Position numbers and translations under genes: made by a program | In this document: piece after piece, positions 32,845 through 41,010 of the stretch | How positions within the stretch are numbered: position 1 is the stretch's first letter | Layout: the number at the start of each line of letters is the position of its first letter | The notes under the pieces: generated by a model | The model's database searches: none | Seen by the model: only the letters and a program-made list of their open reading frames with translations | What the model was told of the DNA's origin: nothing | DNA from: CADEED01 sp039930985 | Lineage (GTDB): Bacteria > Pseudomonadota > Gammaproteobacteria > Steroidobacterales > Steroidobacteraceae | Length of the DNA: 64,000 bases | Assembly: GCA_039930985.1 (NCBI GenBank) | Contig: JBDTSV010000175.1 | Coordinates: 1 to 64,000, forward strand | Direction: 5' to 3'

Positions 32845-34230
32845 ATGCTGAGAAGATCGGGTTTCAGGATTCTTGCAGTGTGCCTGGCGGCTCTCATGAG
32901 TTCGTTGGCTCACGCCGACCTGTACTCCGCCGACGCCGCCTATCGCGCGAAGGACTTTCCGCGGGCGTTCGAGCTCTATCGCGAACTCGCGGAACTCGGC
33001 CACGCCGAGTCGCAGGAAACGCTCGCCATCATGTACGTCCAGGGCGAGGGCGTTAAACGCGACAACATTCTGGGCTATGCGTGGGCTGCCCTCGTGCTGG
33101 AACAACGGCCGAGCGAGGCGGCGCAGGGCATCTATCAGCAGCTCCATCCGCACCTGACCGAGTCGGCACGGAAGACCGCCGAAGAGTTGCGCGCCAAGTT
33201 TGGAAAGGACGCGCTGCAAAAAAACATTCTGGGGGTCGAAAAAATTCCGGTCGCGTCGAAAAAGGTGCAGTGCAGGATGACGGCCCTGGCGAATCCGAGC
33301 GACTTTTTTCCTCCCGAGGCGACTGAAAAAGGCATTTCGGGTTTTGCAATCATTGACGCGAGAGTCTTCAGTGACGGCCGCGATCACGATCCGCGCGCGG
33401 TTCGACTGATCCCGGCCCAGCCGTTTGATGGCCCGGCCATGCTCGTGTCGATGAACAATCGGTACAGCCCGCAAACCGACAACGGCAGCACCGAGCCCTG
33501 CACGATACGATTCAAAGTCATATTCACGGTGAAACCGGGTCCCGCGTCCAAAACAGTCGAGCGGGATCTGGACGCGATCAAGAAAAAGGCCGTCGCCGGC
33601 GACCCGGATTCGCAGTTGTTCTACGGATTGCTTCTTCAGGACGCCGAGACCCCACCGTTTCGGGAGGTGCCCCTCGACTGGTTCATCAAGGCGGCACAGG
33701 CCGGCAATGCTTTCGCGCAATACCTGGTGGGCCACGACCAACTGAACTCGTTCATGTTCGAAGCGAACGAGGCGAAGGGGATCTTCTGGCTCGATAAGGC
33801 CGCGCATGGCGGCGACAGTGATGCGCAACTCGAACTGGCTAACTACTATCTGCGCAATGCCTCGAACGCCGGGAACGTGCGTAAGGCGGCCGAGTTGCTC
33901 GAGCGCGCGGTCGAAGCCAACCGGCCGGAAGCGCGGTTTTATCTTGCGGCGTTACTCGCGAGCAATCCGGATCCGCAGGTTCGCAATCCGACACGCGCGC
34001 TGGAAGTTCTCGGCAAGGACCGGGTCATCTACGATTTGAACCCTATCGCCTGGGAGATTCGCGCCGCGGCACACGCCAACGCTGGCGAGTTCGACGATGC
34101 AATCGATCTCGAGAAACGTGCGATTCGCATGGCGAAGAATCTTCACTGGAATACGGCACCCCTGGAAGCGCGCCTCGCCGCCTATCAGGGGAAAAAATCC
34201 TGGACGGGCGACTTGTTGGCGTTTTACTGA
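32845..34230 (+). CDS. Exported Sel1/TPR-repeat protein
   Basis: A 461-residue protein with a signal peptide (to about SLAHA). Sel1-like repeats occur near the N-terminus (AKDFPRAFELYRELAELGHA, ETLAIMYVQGEGVKRDN) and in the C-terminal half (AVAGDPDSQLFYGLLLQ, KAAQAGNAFAQYLVG, KAAHGGDSDAQLELANYYL). A beta segment between them (GISGFAIIDARVFSDGRDHD to CTIRFKVIFTVKPG) resembles a TonB C-terminal-like fold. Sel1 proteins are scaffolds for protein-protein contact. The ATG at 32845 begins the signal peptide. Confidence 0.85.
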   Translation: MLRRSGFRILAVCLAALMSSLAHADLYSADAAYRAKDFPRAFELYRELAELGHAESQETLAIMYVQGEGVKRDNILGYAWAALVLEQRPSEAAQGIYQQLHPHLTESARKTAEELRAKFGKDALQKNILGVEKIPVASKKVQCRMTALANPSDFFPPEATEKGISGFAIIDARVFSDGRDHDPRAVRLIPAQPFDGPAMLVSMNNRYSPQTDNGSTEPCTIRFKVIFTVKPGPASKTVERDLDAIKKKAVAGDPDSQLFYGLLLQDAETPPFREVPLDWFIKAAQAGNAFAQYLVGHDQLNSFMFEANEAKGIFWLDKAAHGGDSDAQLELANYYLRNASNAGNVRKAAELLERAVEANRPEARFYLAALLASNPDPQVRNPTRALEVLGKDRVIYDLNPIAWEIRAAAHANAGEFDDAIDLEKRAIRMAKNLHWNTAPLEARLAAYQGKKSWTGDLLAFY

Positions 34231-34364
34231 CACCCACTTCCGGCATGTCCCAGCACTACTCGGACTCGACGGCCACAATCTCGCGCAACTAGTGCGGTCC
34301 ACTGGGAGAGACTGATCGATGCGGCCCGTCATTTCTCCAGCCGATCGGGGGGTTGTTCCTTTTT

Positions 34365-36203
34365 TCAACCTGCGCCAACAGCGCATTCACGGACGACTTT
34401 CAGAAGCGGCTCTCCATAACGTTCGAGCTTGGTCGCACCGATCCCCGAAATTCCACGTAACCCGTCCAGCGAGCCTGGAAGCAGACGCGCGATCTCCTGC
34501 AGCGTGGCATCGTGGAACACGGTGTATGCCGGGACCCCGTGCTCCTTCGCCACCCCTTTGCGCCACTCGCGCAGCGCCTGAAAGACATCGCCCGATTCAC
34601 CGGCAAGCGCATTGCGTGCCGGCGGGGTGGTTAGCTCGCCGCGCTTGGGCGTGCGTTGCCGCGGGAGCTTCTCCGATGGCTTTCGAAGCTTGAGAATTCT
34701 GCGGCCACTCAAGACCTCGCGAGCGTCCGGGGTCAGTTGCAGAATATTGAACCGGTCGTAGTCCACTCGCAGAAGACGCAGCGCGACGAGCTGGCGAATG
34801 ACGGCGCGCCATTGCATCGCGGCAAGCTCCTTGCCAATCCCGAAAGTACTCACCCGATCGTGACCGTACTGCTCGACCTTGGCCGTACGTTGCCCCGTCA
34901 AAACATCGATGATCTGCATCGCGCCAAATCCGAAGCCGCTCGCCTGTTCGCAGCGGTAGATACATGACATGAGCTTGCGAGCGGCATCGGTCCCGTCCCA
35001 TTCCTCAGGCGGCGTCAGGCAGTTGTCGCAGTTCCCGCAGGCGCTGCTCGCCTCACCGAAATAATCGAGCAGCCGGACACGGCGGCAATCTACGGTTTCA
35101 CACAAGCCTAACAACGCGTCGAGTTTCGCCCCGGACACACGCTTGTGCTCCTCGCCCGACGGTGACTGTTCGATGAGTCGGCGCTGTTGAACTACATCTG
35201 CCAGTCCGTAGATCATCCAGGCATCCGCGGGCAAGCCGTCTCGACCGGCGCGTCCCGTCTCCTGGTAATACGCCTCGATGCTCTTCGGCATGTCGAGGTG
35301 CGCGACGAAGCGCACGTCGGGCTTGTCGATCCCCATGCCGAAGGCGATGGTGGCCACCATCACGACGGCATCGTCGCGAATGAACCGGCTGAGATGTTCG
35401 CCGCGCGTCTCGTGTTCCTTGTCGGCGTGATAGGGCAACGCGTTGATACCGGAGTGCTTCAGGAAGGCGGCGGTCTCGTCCACGGACTTGCGCGTGAAGC
35501 AATAGACGATGCCGGAATGGCCGGCGTGCTCCTCGCGAATGAACTGCAGGAGTTGCTTGCGGGCGTTGTCGCGCTCGGCAATCCGGTAGCGAATGTTCGG
35601 GCGATCGAAGCTCGAGATGAATACGCGTGCTGACTCCAGCTTCAAACGCGTGAGGATCTCCTTGCGCGTGGCGGCGTCCGCGGTCGCGGTGAGCGCGATG
35701 CGCGGGACCTTCGGGTATCGATCGGCCAGCACCGACAACCGCATGTATTCCGGGCGAAAGTCGTGTCCCCACTGTGAAACGCAATGGGCTTCGTCGATGG
35801 CGAAAAGCGCGATGTTGGATGCATCGAACAGCTCGAGGCAGCCATCCTTCGCCAGCCTCTCGGGCGCGACGTACAGGATGTCGACCTCGCCGGCGCGGAC
35901 TGCCTTCTCCACCCGCTGCTGCTCAGGCCAGGACAAAGACGAGTTGAGGAATTCCGCGCGCACACCGGCTTCGCGCAGTGCGGCGACTTGATCCTGCATC
36001 AGCGCGATGAGGGGCGACACGACGACGCCCATGCCTTCGCGCACCAGTGAGGGCACCTGATAACAGAGCGATTTGCCGCCGCCAGTCGGCAGCAGGACCA
36101 GTGCGTCGCCGCCGTTTGCTACATGCTCGATGATTTCCGCCTGCGGACCGCGAAACGCGGAGTAGCCCCAGACTTCGTGCAGCACCTGGGAGGCGCGGCT
36201 CAT
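34365..36203 (-). CDS. recQ: ATP-dependent DNA helicase RecQ
   Basis: A 612-residue RecQ helicase (3'-5' DNA unwinding in recombination and replication repair). Walker A is LLPTGGGKS, the DEAH box is AIDEAHC, and motif VI is YYQETGRAGRDG. The RecQ zinc-binding cysteines include CGNCDNC. A winged-helix RQC region follows (AMQIIDVLTGQRTAKV) and a C-terminal HRDC domain (FQALREWRKGVAKEHG, ISGIGATKLERYGEPLL). ATG 36203 is chosen because it aligns with the family start (MSRASQVLHEVWGYSAFRG) and has GAGAATGA upstream; 36215 is an alternative. It stands alone on the minus strand. Confidence 0.95.
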   Translation of the reverse strand: MSRASQVLHEVWGYSAFRGPQAEIIEHVANGGDALVLLPTGGGKSLCYQVPSLVREGMGVVVSPLIALMQDQVAALREAGVRAEFLNSSLSWPEQQRVEKAVRAGEVDILYVAPERLAKDGCLELFDASNIALFAIDEAHCVSQWGHDFRPEYMRLSVLADRYPKVPRIALTATADAATRKEILTRLKLESARVFISSFDRPNIRYRIAERDNARKQLLQFIREEHAGHSGIVYCFTRKSVDETAAFLKHSGINALPYHADKEHETRGEHLSRFIRDDAVVMVATIAFGMGIDKPDVRFVAHLDMPKSIEAYYQETGRAGRDGLPADAWMIYGLADVVQQRRLIEQSPSGEEHKRVSGAKLDALLGLCETVDCRRVRLLDYFGEASSACGNCDNCLTPPEEWDGTDAARKLMSCIYRCEQASGFGFGAMQIIDVLTGQRTAKVEQYGHDRVSTFGIGKELAAMQWRAVIRQLVALRLLRVDYDRFNILQLTPDAREVLSGRRILKLRKPSEKLPRQRTPKRGELTTPPARNALAGESGDVFQALREWRKGVAKEHGVPAYTVFHDATLQEIARLLPGSLDGLRGISGIGATKLERYGEPLLKVVRECAVGAG

Positions 36204-36253
36204 GACTTCATTCATTCTCGATTGTTGGCAGATTGGGCGTGTGCGCAACAGAC

Positions 36254-36350
36254 CTATTTCAGGTTTTCCACGCTCTTTTGATCCGCAGTCTTCAACATCA
36301 CATCGTAGATTTTCTGAATCGGCGCGAAACGGGCTTCCAGATCGGGCGTA
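36254..36350 (-). pseudogene. Orphan gene tail of unknown origin
   Basis: Directly after the stop of the PVC-type gene and in the same frame, 32 sense codons read ARFAPIQKIYDVMLKTADQK and end with a TAG at 36254-36256. There is no start codon. The sequence has normal coding character (heptad-like helix). It may be a gene-tail relic like the others, or an ancestral extension cut off by a new stop. I do not recognise the source. Confidence 0.4.
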
Positions 36351-36352
36351 CG

Positions 36353-39034
36353 CTACCGTTCGTCCCCGTAGAGGTTGAGTTCCTTGATCACCCAGGGCTG
36401 CCAGCCTTCCTTTTCCGTGATGGCGATGCGCAGGTGTTTGGCTTCAACCGGGGCGGCGAAGTTGAGTCGGGCGTGCGGCTCACCCATCACGTGCGGGGCC
36501 ACCATGGTCCAGGTCTTGCCGTCGTCGGACGCTTCGACGCTATAGATCGGCGCCCAGCCAAGATCCTTGCCGCCCGCGGCCTTCTCGCCGCGAGAATCGA
36601 CCTCGATGCCGAGAATTTTACTGCGGGCAGGCAACTCGACCGTGAGCCACTCGATGGGGAATGGTTTGAAGCCCTGGGTGAAGTATCCGGTTTTTGAATC
36701 GCCATCGAGCATGGCCGCGAGCGGGGAGCCGTCGCGCGCTTCCATGTTGGCGGCGAGTTTCCACTCGGCGCGTCGCTTGAAGCGCTGGCGCGGCACGCCG
36801 AGCGCAGGAAGCTCACTCGTGAGTTCTTCGAGCGTCCAGTAGCTAGTGCGCGCGGCATCGGCGGTGCGTCCGGCGGCGATGGCCGCGGGTTCCACCGCGG
36901 GCGCGCGGTTGCCGAAGCTGTTGCGGATGTAGGTGAGCACGTTGGCGAGCTCGGCGTCGGAGTAGGTATTCATCGGCACCATGGGCGCGCTGTATTCGAC
37001 GCCGTCCAGCTTGCCCTGCAGGCCGTGGAGAACGATGGCGATGGTCGCGCGTTGATCGCCCAGCACCCGTGACGAACCGGCGAGCGGCGGCGCGATAGTG
37101 CGACCCTCGGCTGCGGGCACAGGCGCGCCACGACCATCAGTGCCGTGGCACGCAAAACAGACCGAGTTGTAGAGCGTCGCGCCCGAGCGATAAGTCTTCA
37201 GGCCGTTGATGCCGAGCAGGAGAATGAGCTGCGGATCTTCGTTGTTGGCTTCGTCCCAGAGCTGCTCATTGATCGCGTAAACGCCGGCCGAGGCAGAGGC
37301 TTTGGCGGTAGCCTGAATCATCTTTTTCGCATCGGGCAGCGCGGCGCGACGCACCGACAGCATGGCCTGGATGGTGACGCGCGGATCAGCGTCGCGCAGG
37401 CCACCGCGCATCGCCGTAACCAGCGAGCCATGAGCCGCGGACTTGGCGTTGACGCGTGAATCGGCGAGGCGCAGCCCGGCGATCCGCACTTGCGGATCCG
37501 TCGACTTCAGCGCGCGCAGGATCAGTTTGTCGCTGAGCGCGCCGAGACCGTCGAGCGTCCACAGTGCGTGCAGCCGCGGGCGGGGATCAGCTGTGTCCTG
37601 GGCGCCAAGTTTCTCGAGGGCGGGGACGACCGAAAGATCGCGACGCAGGACGAGAAGTTTCTGCGCGGTGTCGCGCCACCAGCCATTGGGATGGGACAGG
37701 TGCTGCACCCACTCGGCGGGAGTTTCATCGAGCATGTGCGGTTGCGGGCCGGGCTCGAAATTGTCGTGACGCAGGCGATAGATGCGGCCCCGGCCGATCT
37801 TGTTTTGCAGCGCATAGGCCTCGATCTGCGAGCGCAGATAGCTGCCCTTTGGGGTCCAGTTTGCCTGCTGGATGATGCCGCGATACATGTCGACGATGTA
37901 AAGAGTGCCGTCGGGCGCGGTGATCATGTTGACGGGGCGGAACAGAGGATCGCTCGCGCGGATGAATTCGCTCTGTTGAGCTTCGTAGGGGTTGGCCAAG
38001 CGGGTGACGCCATCCTCGACCGTGATCAGCGTGCGGCGGATCAGACGACCGACCGGCTCGGCAAAGAACAGGTTGCCGCGCAACTCGGCCGGCAGGCGGT
38101 CGCCGCGGAAAATATCCTGGCCGCTGGTGGCGGTGAAATGGTTGAGGGTGTTGTCCGGGCGCAGCTGGCCGGGACCGCCCTGGGTGTCGGGAATGTGGCT
38201 GATGGGCCAGACGGTTTTGTACTGGCCGATGAGTTCGTCTGGCGCAGCGAACTGGCCATAGATGATGTGCTGTTGGAAATGCACCGGGCCAGTTTCGTTG
38301 CCGGCGTTGACGAACCAGACCTTGCCCCAGTCGTCTTGCGTGAGCCCCCACTGGCCGCCGTTGACCGGGATCTGTTCCTTGATCGCCTTGCCGTCGCGGC
38401 CGAACCTTAGACGATAGTCGTAGTAGGTGGAGTAGATGCCATTGTCCATGGCCCACACCAGGCCGTTGGGCTGGTGCTCCATGTTGCCGCCGCGCTTGCC
38501 GCCCTGGAACCACAGGGTCTTCTCGTCGGCCACGCCGTCGCCATTGCTGTCGCGGTAGATGTAGAGGTCATCGGAATTCGTCTCGCCGATGATGATGCGG
38601 TCATCGAGCGGCAGGAGGATGCGCGGCAGCAGTAGTTTGTCGGCGAACACGGTGTGTTTGTCGTAGACACCGTCGCCGTCGGTATCCTCATGGCGCGAGA
38701 CGCGGCTCACCGGCACCTGCTCGCCGGTGCCGTCGGCGTCCTGCATATAAGTGCGCATCTCGGCGACGTACATCCGGCCGTTGCCATCGAAGGCGATCAT
38801 CACCGGTTCGGCGATGTCGGGTTCGGTCAGCACCGGCTGGAGCCGATAGCCGCTCGGTAACTGCATCGTGGCGATGCTGTCTGAGGGCGACAGAGGCATG
38901 GGGAGTGGGGGCGGCGCGGCGGCAACCGTTTCGGCCGGAGCGTGGGGCAACTCAGCCGGTGTCGAACACGATGCCAGCAAAACCAGCGCAATGATCGGCA
39001 GAAGAACGAGGTATTTTTTGGGTTGGTGCATCAC
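36353..39034 (-). CDS. PVC-type haem-binding lipoprotein: propeller, HEAT, cytochrome c and F5/8 domains
   Basis: An 893-residue lipoprotein (lipobox LLASC, Cys23). A soluble-dehydrogenase-like propeller spans about residues 55-425 (MIAFDGNGRMYVAEMRTYM, DTDGDGVYDKHTVFADKL). HEAT-like helices span about 435-600. A cytochrome c domain has the haem site CFACH (626-630) and a distal Met in VPMNTY. The C-terminal discoidin/F5-8 domain spans about 745-893 (LDGDSKTGYFTQGF, EGWQPWVIKELNLYG). This layout (PVC-type haem-binding CxxCH protein) is typical of Planctomycetes/Verrucomicrobia but also occurs in Gammaproteobacteria. It suggests periplasmic oxidation of a carbohydrate-type substrate with electron transfer. 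A relic of this family's tail is at 40941-40984. Confidence 0.9.
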   Translation of the reverse strand: MMHQPKKYLVLLPIIALVLLASCSTPAELPHAPAETVAAAPPPLPMPLSPSDSIATMQLPSGYRLQPVLTEPDIAEPVMIAFDGNGRMYVAEMRTYMQDADGTGEQVPVSRVSRHEDTDGDGVYDKHTVFADKLLLPRILLPLDDRIIIGETNSDDLYIYRDSNGDGVADEKTLWFQGGKRGGNMEHQPNGLVWAMDNGIYSTYYDYRLRFGRDGKAIKEQIPVNGGQWGLTQDDWGKVWFVNAGNETGPVHFQQHIIYGQFAAPDELIGQYKTVWPISHIPDTQGGPGQLRPDNTLNHFTATSGQDIFRGDRLPAELRGNLFFAEPVGRLIRRTLITVEDGVTRLANPYEAQQSEFIRASDPLFRPVNMITAPDGTLYIVDMYRGIIQQANWTPKGSYLRSQIEAYALQNKIGRGRIYRLRHDNFEPGPQPHMLDETPAEWVQHLSHPNGWWRDTAQKLLVLRRDLSVVPALEKLGAQDTADPRPRLHALWTLDGLGALSDKLILRALKSTDPQVRIAGLRLADSRVNAKSAAHGSLVTAMRGGLRDADPRVTIQAMLSVRRAALPDAKKMIQATAKASASAGVYAINEQLWDEANNEDPQLILLLGINGLKTYRSGATLYNSVCFACHGTDGRGAPVPAAEGRTIAPPLAGSSRVLGDQRATIAIVLHGLQGKLDGVEYSAPMVPMNTYSDAELANVLTYIRNSFGNRAPAVEPAAIAAGRTADAARTSYWTLEELTSELPALGVPRQRFKRRAEWKLAANMEARDGSPLAAMLDGDSKTGYFTQGFKPFPIEWLTVELPARSKILGIEVDSRGEKAAGGKDLGWAPIYSVEASDDGKTWTMVAPHVMGEPHARLNFAAPVEAKHLRIAITEKEGWQPWVIKELNLYGDER

Positions 39035-39282
39035 GGATAACCATGGTCAATTTTCGATGACCTTGCGGATTAGGCTGGTCGCATGACGCGAAATCGCGTC
39101 GCTAATTCGTGGGCGACCGACAGGGCGAGGGGCGACGGCATGGTTTACATGGTATGCATTTGCGGCGCCATTGACCAAAAGTGTGGGCTGGAAGCGTGGC
39201 CAAGAGTCGTGACACGATTCTCTCAGCGATATATTTCTTTTGACAGGATTTTGACGCAACCGCGAAGGCGGCGTCCTCGACA
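39035..39282. other. Upstream region of the PVC-type gene
   Basis: Holds the promoter for the minus-strand lipoprotein. A stretch around 39138-39160 has repeated CATGGTNT elements and CATGGTATGCAT, possibly an operator. No gene is visible before the groEL relic. Confidence 0.35.
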
Positions 39283-39500
39283 AGCGTCGAAGACGCGGTG
39301 GTTGTCCTGAACGCCGTCAAGGCCGTCAAGGCCGGCAGGGGCGCCTATGGCGACAACGCGAACACCGGCGAGTACGGAGACATGCTCAAGAGGCCATGCT
39401 CGATCCGGCCAAGGTCGCGCGCCGCGCGCTGCAGAATGCAGCCTCGTTGGCCGACCTGGTGCTCACGACGGAAGTCATGATCGCGGCAGCGACGAAGGAA
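39283..39500 (+). pseudogene. groEL: groEL C-terminal relic 2, frameshifted
   Basis: Reads VVVLNAVKAVKAGRGAYG, then TGEYGDMLK, then, after loss of one G near 39391, LDPAKVARRALQNAASLADL and VLTTEVMIAAATKE. This follows the GroEL C-terminal region in order (VKAGKGNYGYNAATGEYGDM, ILDPTKVTRTALQNAASVA, LLLTTEAMI). Adding the missing base restores KEAMLDP. No N-terminal part exists and the Gly/Met tail is absent. It lies between two minus-strand genes in plus orientation, followed about 100 bases later by the shared motif and terminator. Confidence 0.9.
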
Positions 39501-39610
39501 AGTAGAGCATTCACACGACAGTGCGCCGGGTCGAGGGGGCGGGATGGGCATGTAAGGAGCGGCTATGCTCGTTGCGGTCCGACGTTCAACGTCGACTGGT
39601 AGATAGAGAA

Positions 39611-39647
39611 GACCCCCGTCGGGAAACCGCCCGGGGGTCCTTCATTT
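39611..39647. terminator. Rho-independent terminator with GGGAAAC loop
   Basis: GACCCCCG (39611-39618) pairs with CGGGGGTC (39632-39639) and is followed by CTTCATTTT. The 17-mer GTCGANNGGTAGATAGA precedes it at 39591-39607, just as before the 3586-3613 hairpin. In the opposite direction it lies after the metalloprotease stop. Confidence 0.75.
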
Positions 39648-39733
39648 TCAGCGCCTAGCCTTTCGTCGGCACCTCGGGTCTAACAAGCAGCCGAGCCGTT
39701 TCCAGCGCGTCCGAGGCAATACTACCGGCAGTC

Positions 39734-40588
39734 TCAGCGGTTAAAGCGATTGTCGAAGCGATGATCGCAGTCCGCGCATTCTTCGGTCGCTTCCACGGTC
39801 CAGAACACGTGCGTGACGGTACGCGAGCCGTCGCGGTTGGAGCGCTCGTACAGGGAACTGCGGCCATGATGTCCCTGCCGCACGAGCGTGCCCCAGGTCT
39901 CCGGGCGGTCGTGATCGACGTCTGCTTCGGATGACGACGCCGTCATGGCCGACATCGCCGCGACCGTCGAGGTTGAATCCAGGTGCTGGTAGATGATGGA
40001 CAGCTCCTGGAAATCATGCGCGTTGGGCTTCGTGCTCACCGAGCTGCCGGCATTCGCGCCGGTGTTCGAGAAGTAATCCATGCACGTGTTCAACGACGAA
40101 CCGTCTTCGGACTGGTGGTCCAGGCCGTAGGTGTGCGCCACTTCCTGACACATCACATGTTCGCGCTCATTGGTGTTGTTGTAGGCGGCGGTGTTGAAGT
40201 AGGTGTCGTTCATCTTGGCCGAGCCCTGGGTGATATGCGTGCCGCCAGTGATGTTGATCGACGCCAGCCCGAGCCAGCCATTGTTGCCGTACTTTCCATT
40301 GCAGACCTGCGTGGTGCCCGCGACCATGGAGCAACGGCGATTCGAAGCTCCGGCGGCGACGGCGGTCAGCACCGGACTGTTGCCGGAATTCCAGTCGCGT
40401 GAGGTTTGCGCGAGGTGCGATTTCCAGTCGGATGACGTGAGGTTGTCTCCGAGCTTCAATGTGAACTGCGGCGTGGTTCGGGCCCAGTGATAGCCGCCCC
40501 ACGAGTGGGTAGCTAGAGTTATGGCTGGAACTAAGGCAGCGATTACAATCAGTGCGATGAACGTGCCCTTCCGAATTTTCGTTTTCAT
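39734..40588 (-). CDS. Exported metzincin-like protein with QExxHxxGxxH in place of HExxHxxGxxH
   Basis: A 284-residue exported protein (N-terminal hydrophobic segment to about LATHS). The zinc-site region is CQEVAHTYGLDH (147-158), where the first metal-binding His of the metzincin motif is Gln148, while Glu149, His152 and His158 stay. A Met-turn-like TCMDY follows at 168-172. Other similar secreted proteins also carry a QE-x-x-H form, so this may be a family trait and not decay. The C-terminal 80 residues (TASSSEADVDHDRPETWG, then VTHVFWT) are a separate extension rich in His/Asp. Two groEL relics flank the gene. Confidence 0.8.
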   Translation of the reverse strand: MKTKIRKGTFIALIVIAALVPAITLATHSWGGYHWARTTPQFTLKLGDNLTSSDWKSHLAQTSRDWNSGNSPVLTAVAAGASNRRCSMVAGTTQVCNGKYGNNGWLGLASINITGGTHITQGSAKMNDTYFNTAAYNNTNEREHVMCQEVAHTYGLDHQSEDGSSLNTCMDYFSNTGANAGSSVSTKPNAHDFQELSIIYQHLDSTSTVAAMSAMTASSSEADVDHDRPETWGTLVRQGHHGRSSLYERSNRDGSRTVTHVFWTVEATEECADCDHRFDNRFNR

Positions 40589-40704
40589 GAATCTCCCTTT
40601 GGCAGTCGCAACGTGACTGCCGTTTCATGATGCGCTCAGCGCCGCTGCAAGTCGAACTACATGCTCCTAGTGCGATCCCGTGTAAGGGACTGGCACTTTT
40701 TACA
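40589..40704. other. Upstream region of the metalloprotease-like gene
   Basis: It should contain the minus-strand promoter. No gene or clear operator was recognised. Confidence 0.3.
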
Positions 40705-40918
40705 TGGAGATGGCGTCGAGGATGGCCTCGCGTTCACCCCGCAGACGTTCGAGTCCTGTCGCACTCAATCGAGGAGCCGCCGCTTCCGATCATCGAGAAC
40801 GCTGGCGAAGATGCCTCGGTTGTCGTGGACGCCGTCAAGGCGGGCAAGCGCGCCTATGGTTACAACGCGGCCACCGGCGAATACGGCGACATGGTGGGAG
40901 AAGGCATCCTCGATCCAG
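40705..40918 (+). pseudogene. groEL: groEL C-terminal relic 3
   Basis: From about 40768 the frame reads SIEEPPLPIIENAGEDASVV, then VDAVKAGKRAYGYNAATGEY and GDMVGEGILDP, about 50 residues that match GroEL in order without gaps. Just upstream, in another frame, VEDGLAFT resembles the GroEL VEDALHATRAA segment, suggesting an internal deletion and frame change; that part is less certain. The frame then runs into unrelated sequence. There is no start. Confidence 0.9.
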
Positions 40919-40940
40919 GGGGCCGCAGACTCGACACCTG

Positions 40941-40984
40941 TCAACCATCATCGCCGTAAAGATTGAGTTCCCAGATCACGCGGA
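40941..40984 (-). pseudogene. Relic of a PVC-type/F5-8 gene 3' end
   Basis: On the minus strand it reads VIWELNLYGDDG then TGA. This matches the last residues of the gene at 36353-39034 (VIKELNLYGDER then stop), including the stop position within one codon. The preceding bases no longer match. It sits between the histidine kinase stop and groEL relic 3. Confidence 0.75.
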
Positions 40985-41010
40985 GTTGTCACCAACACGT
41001 GCGGGATCGT

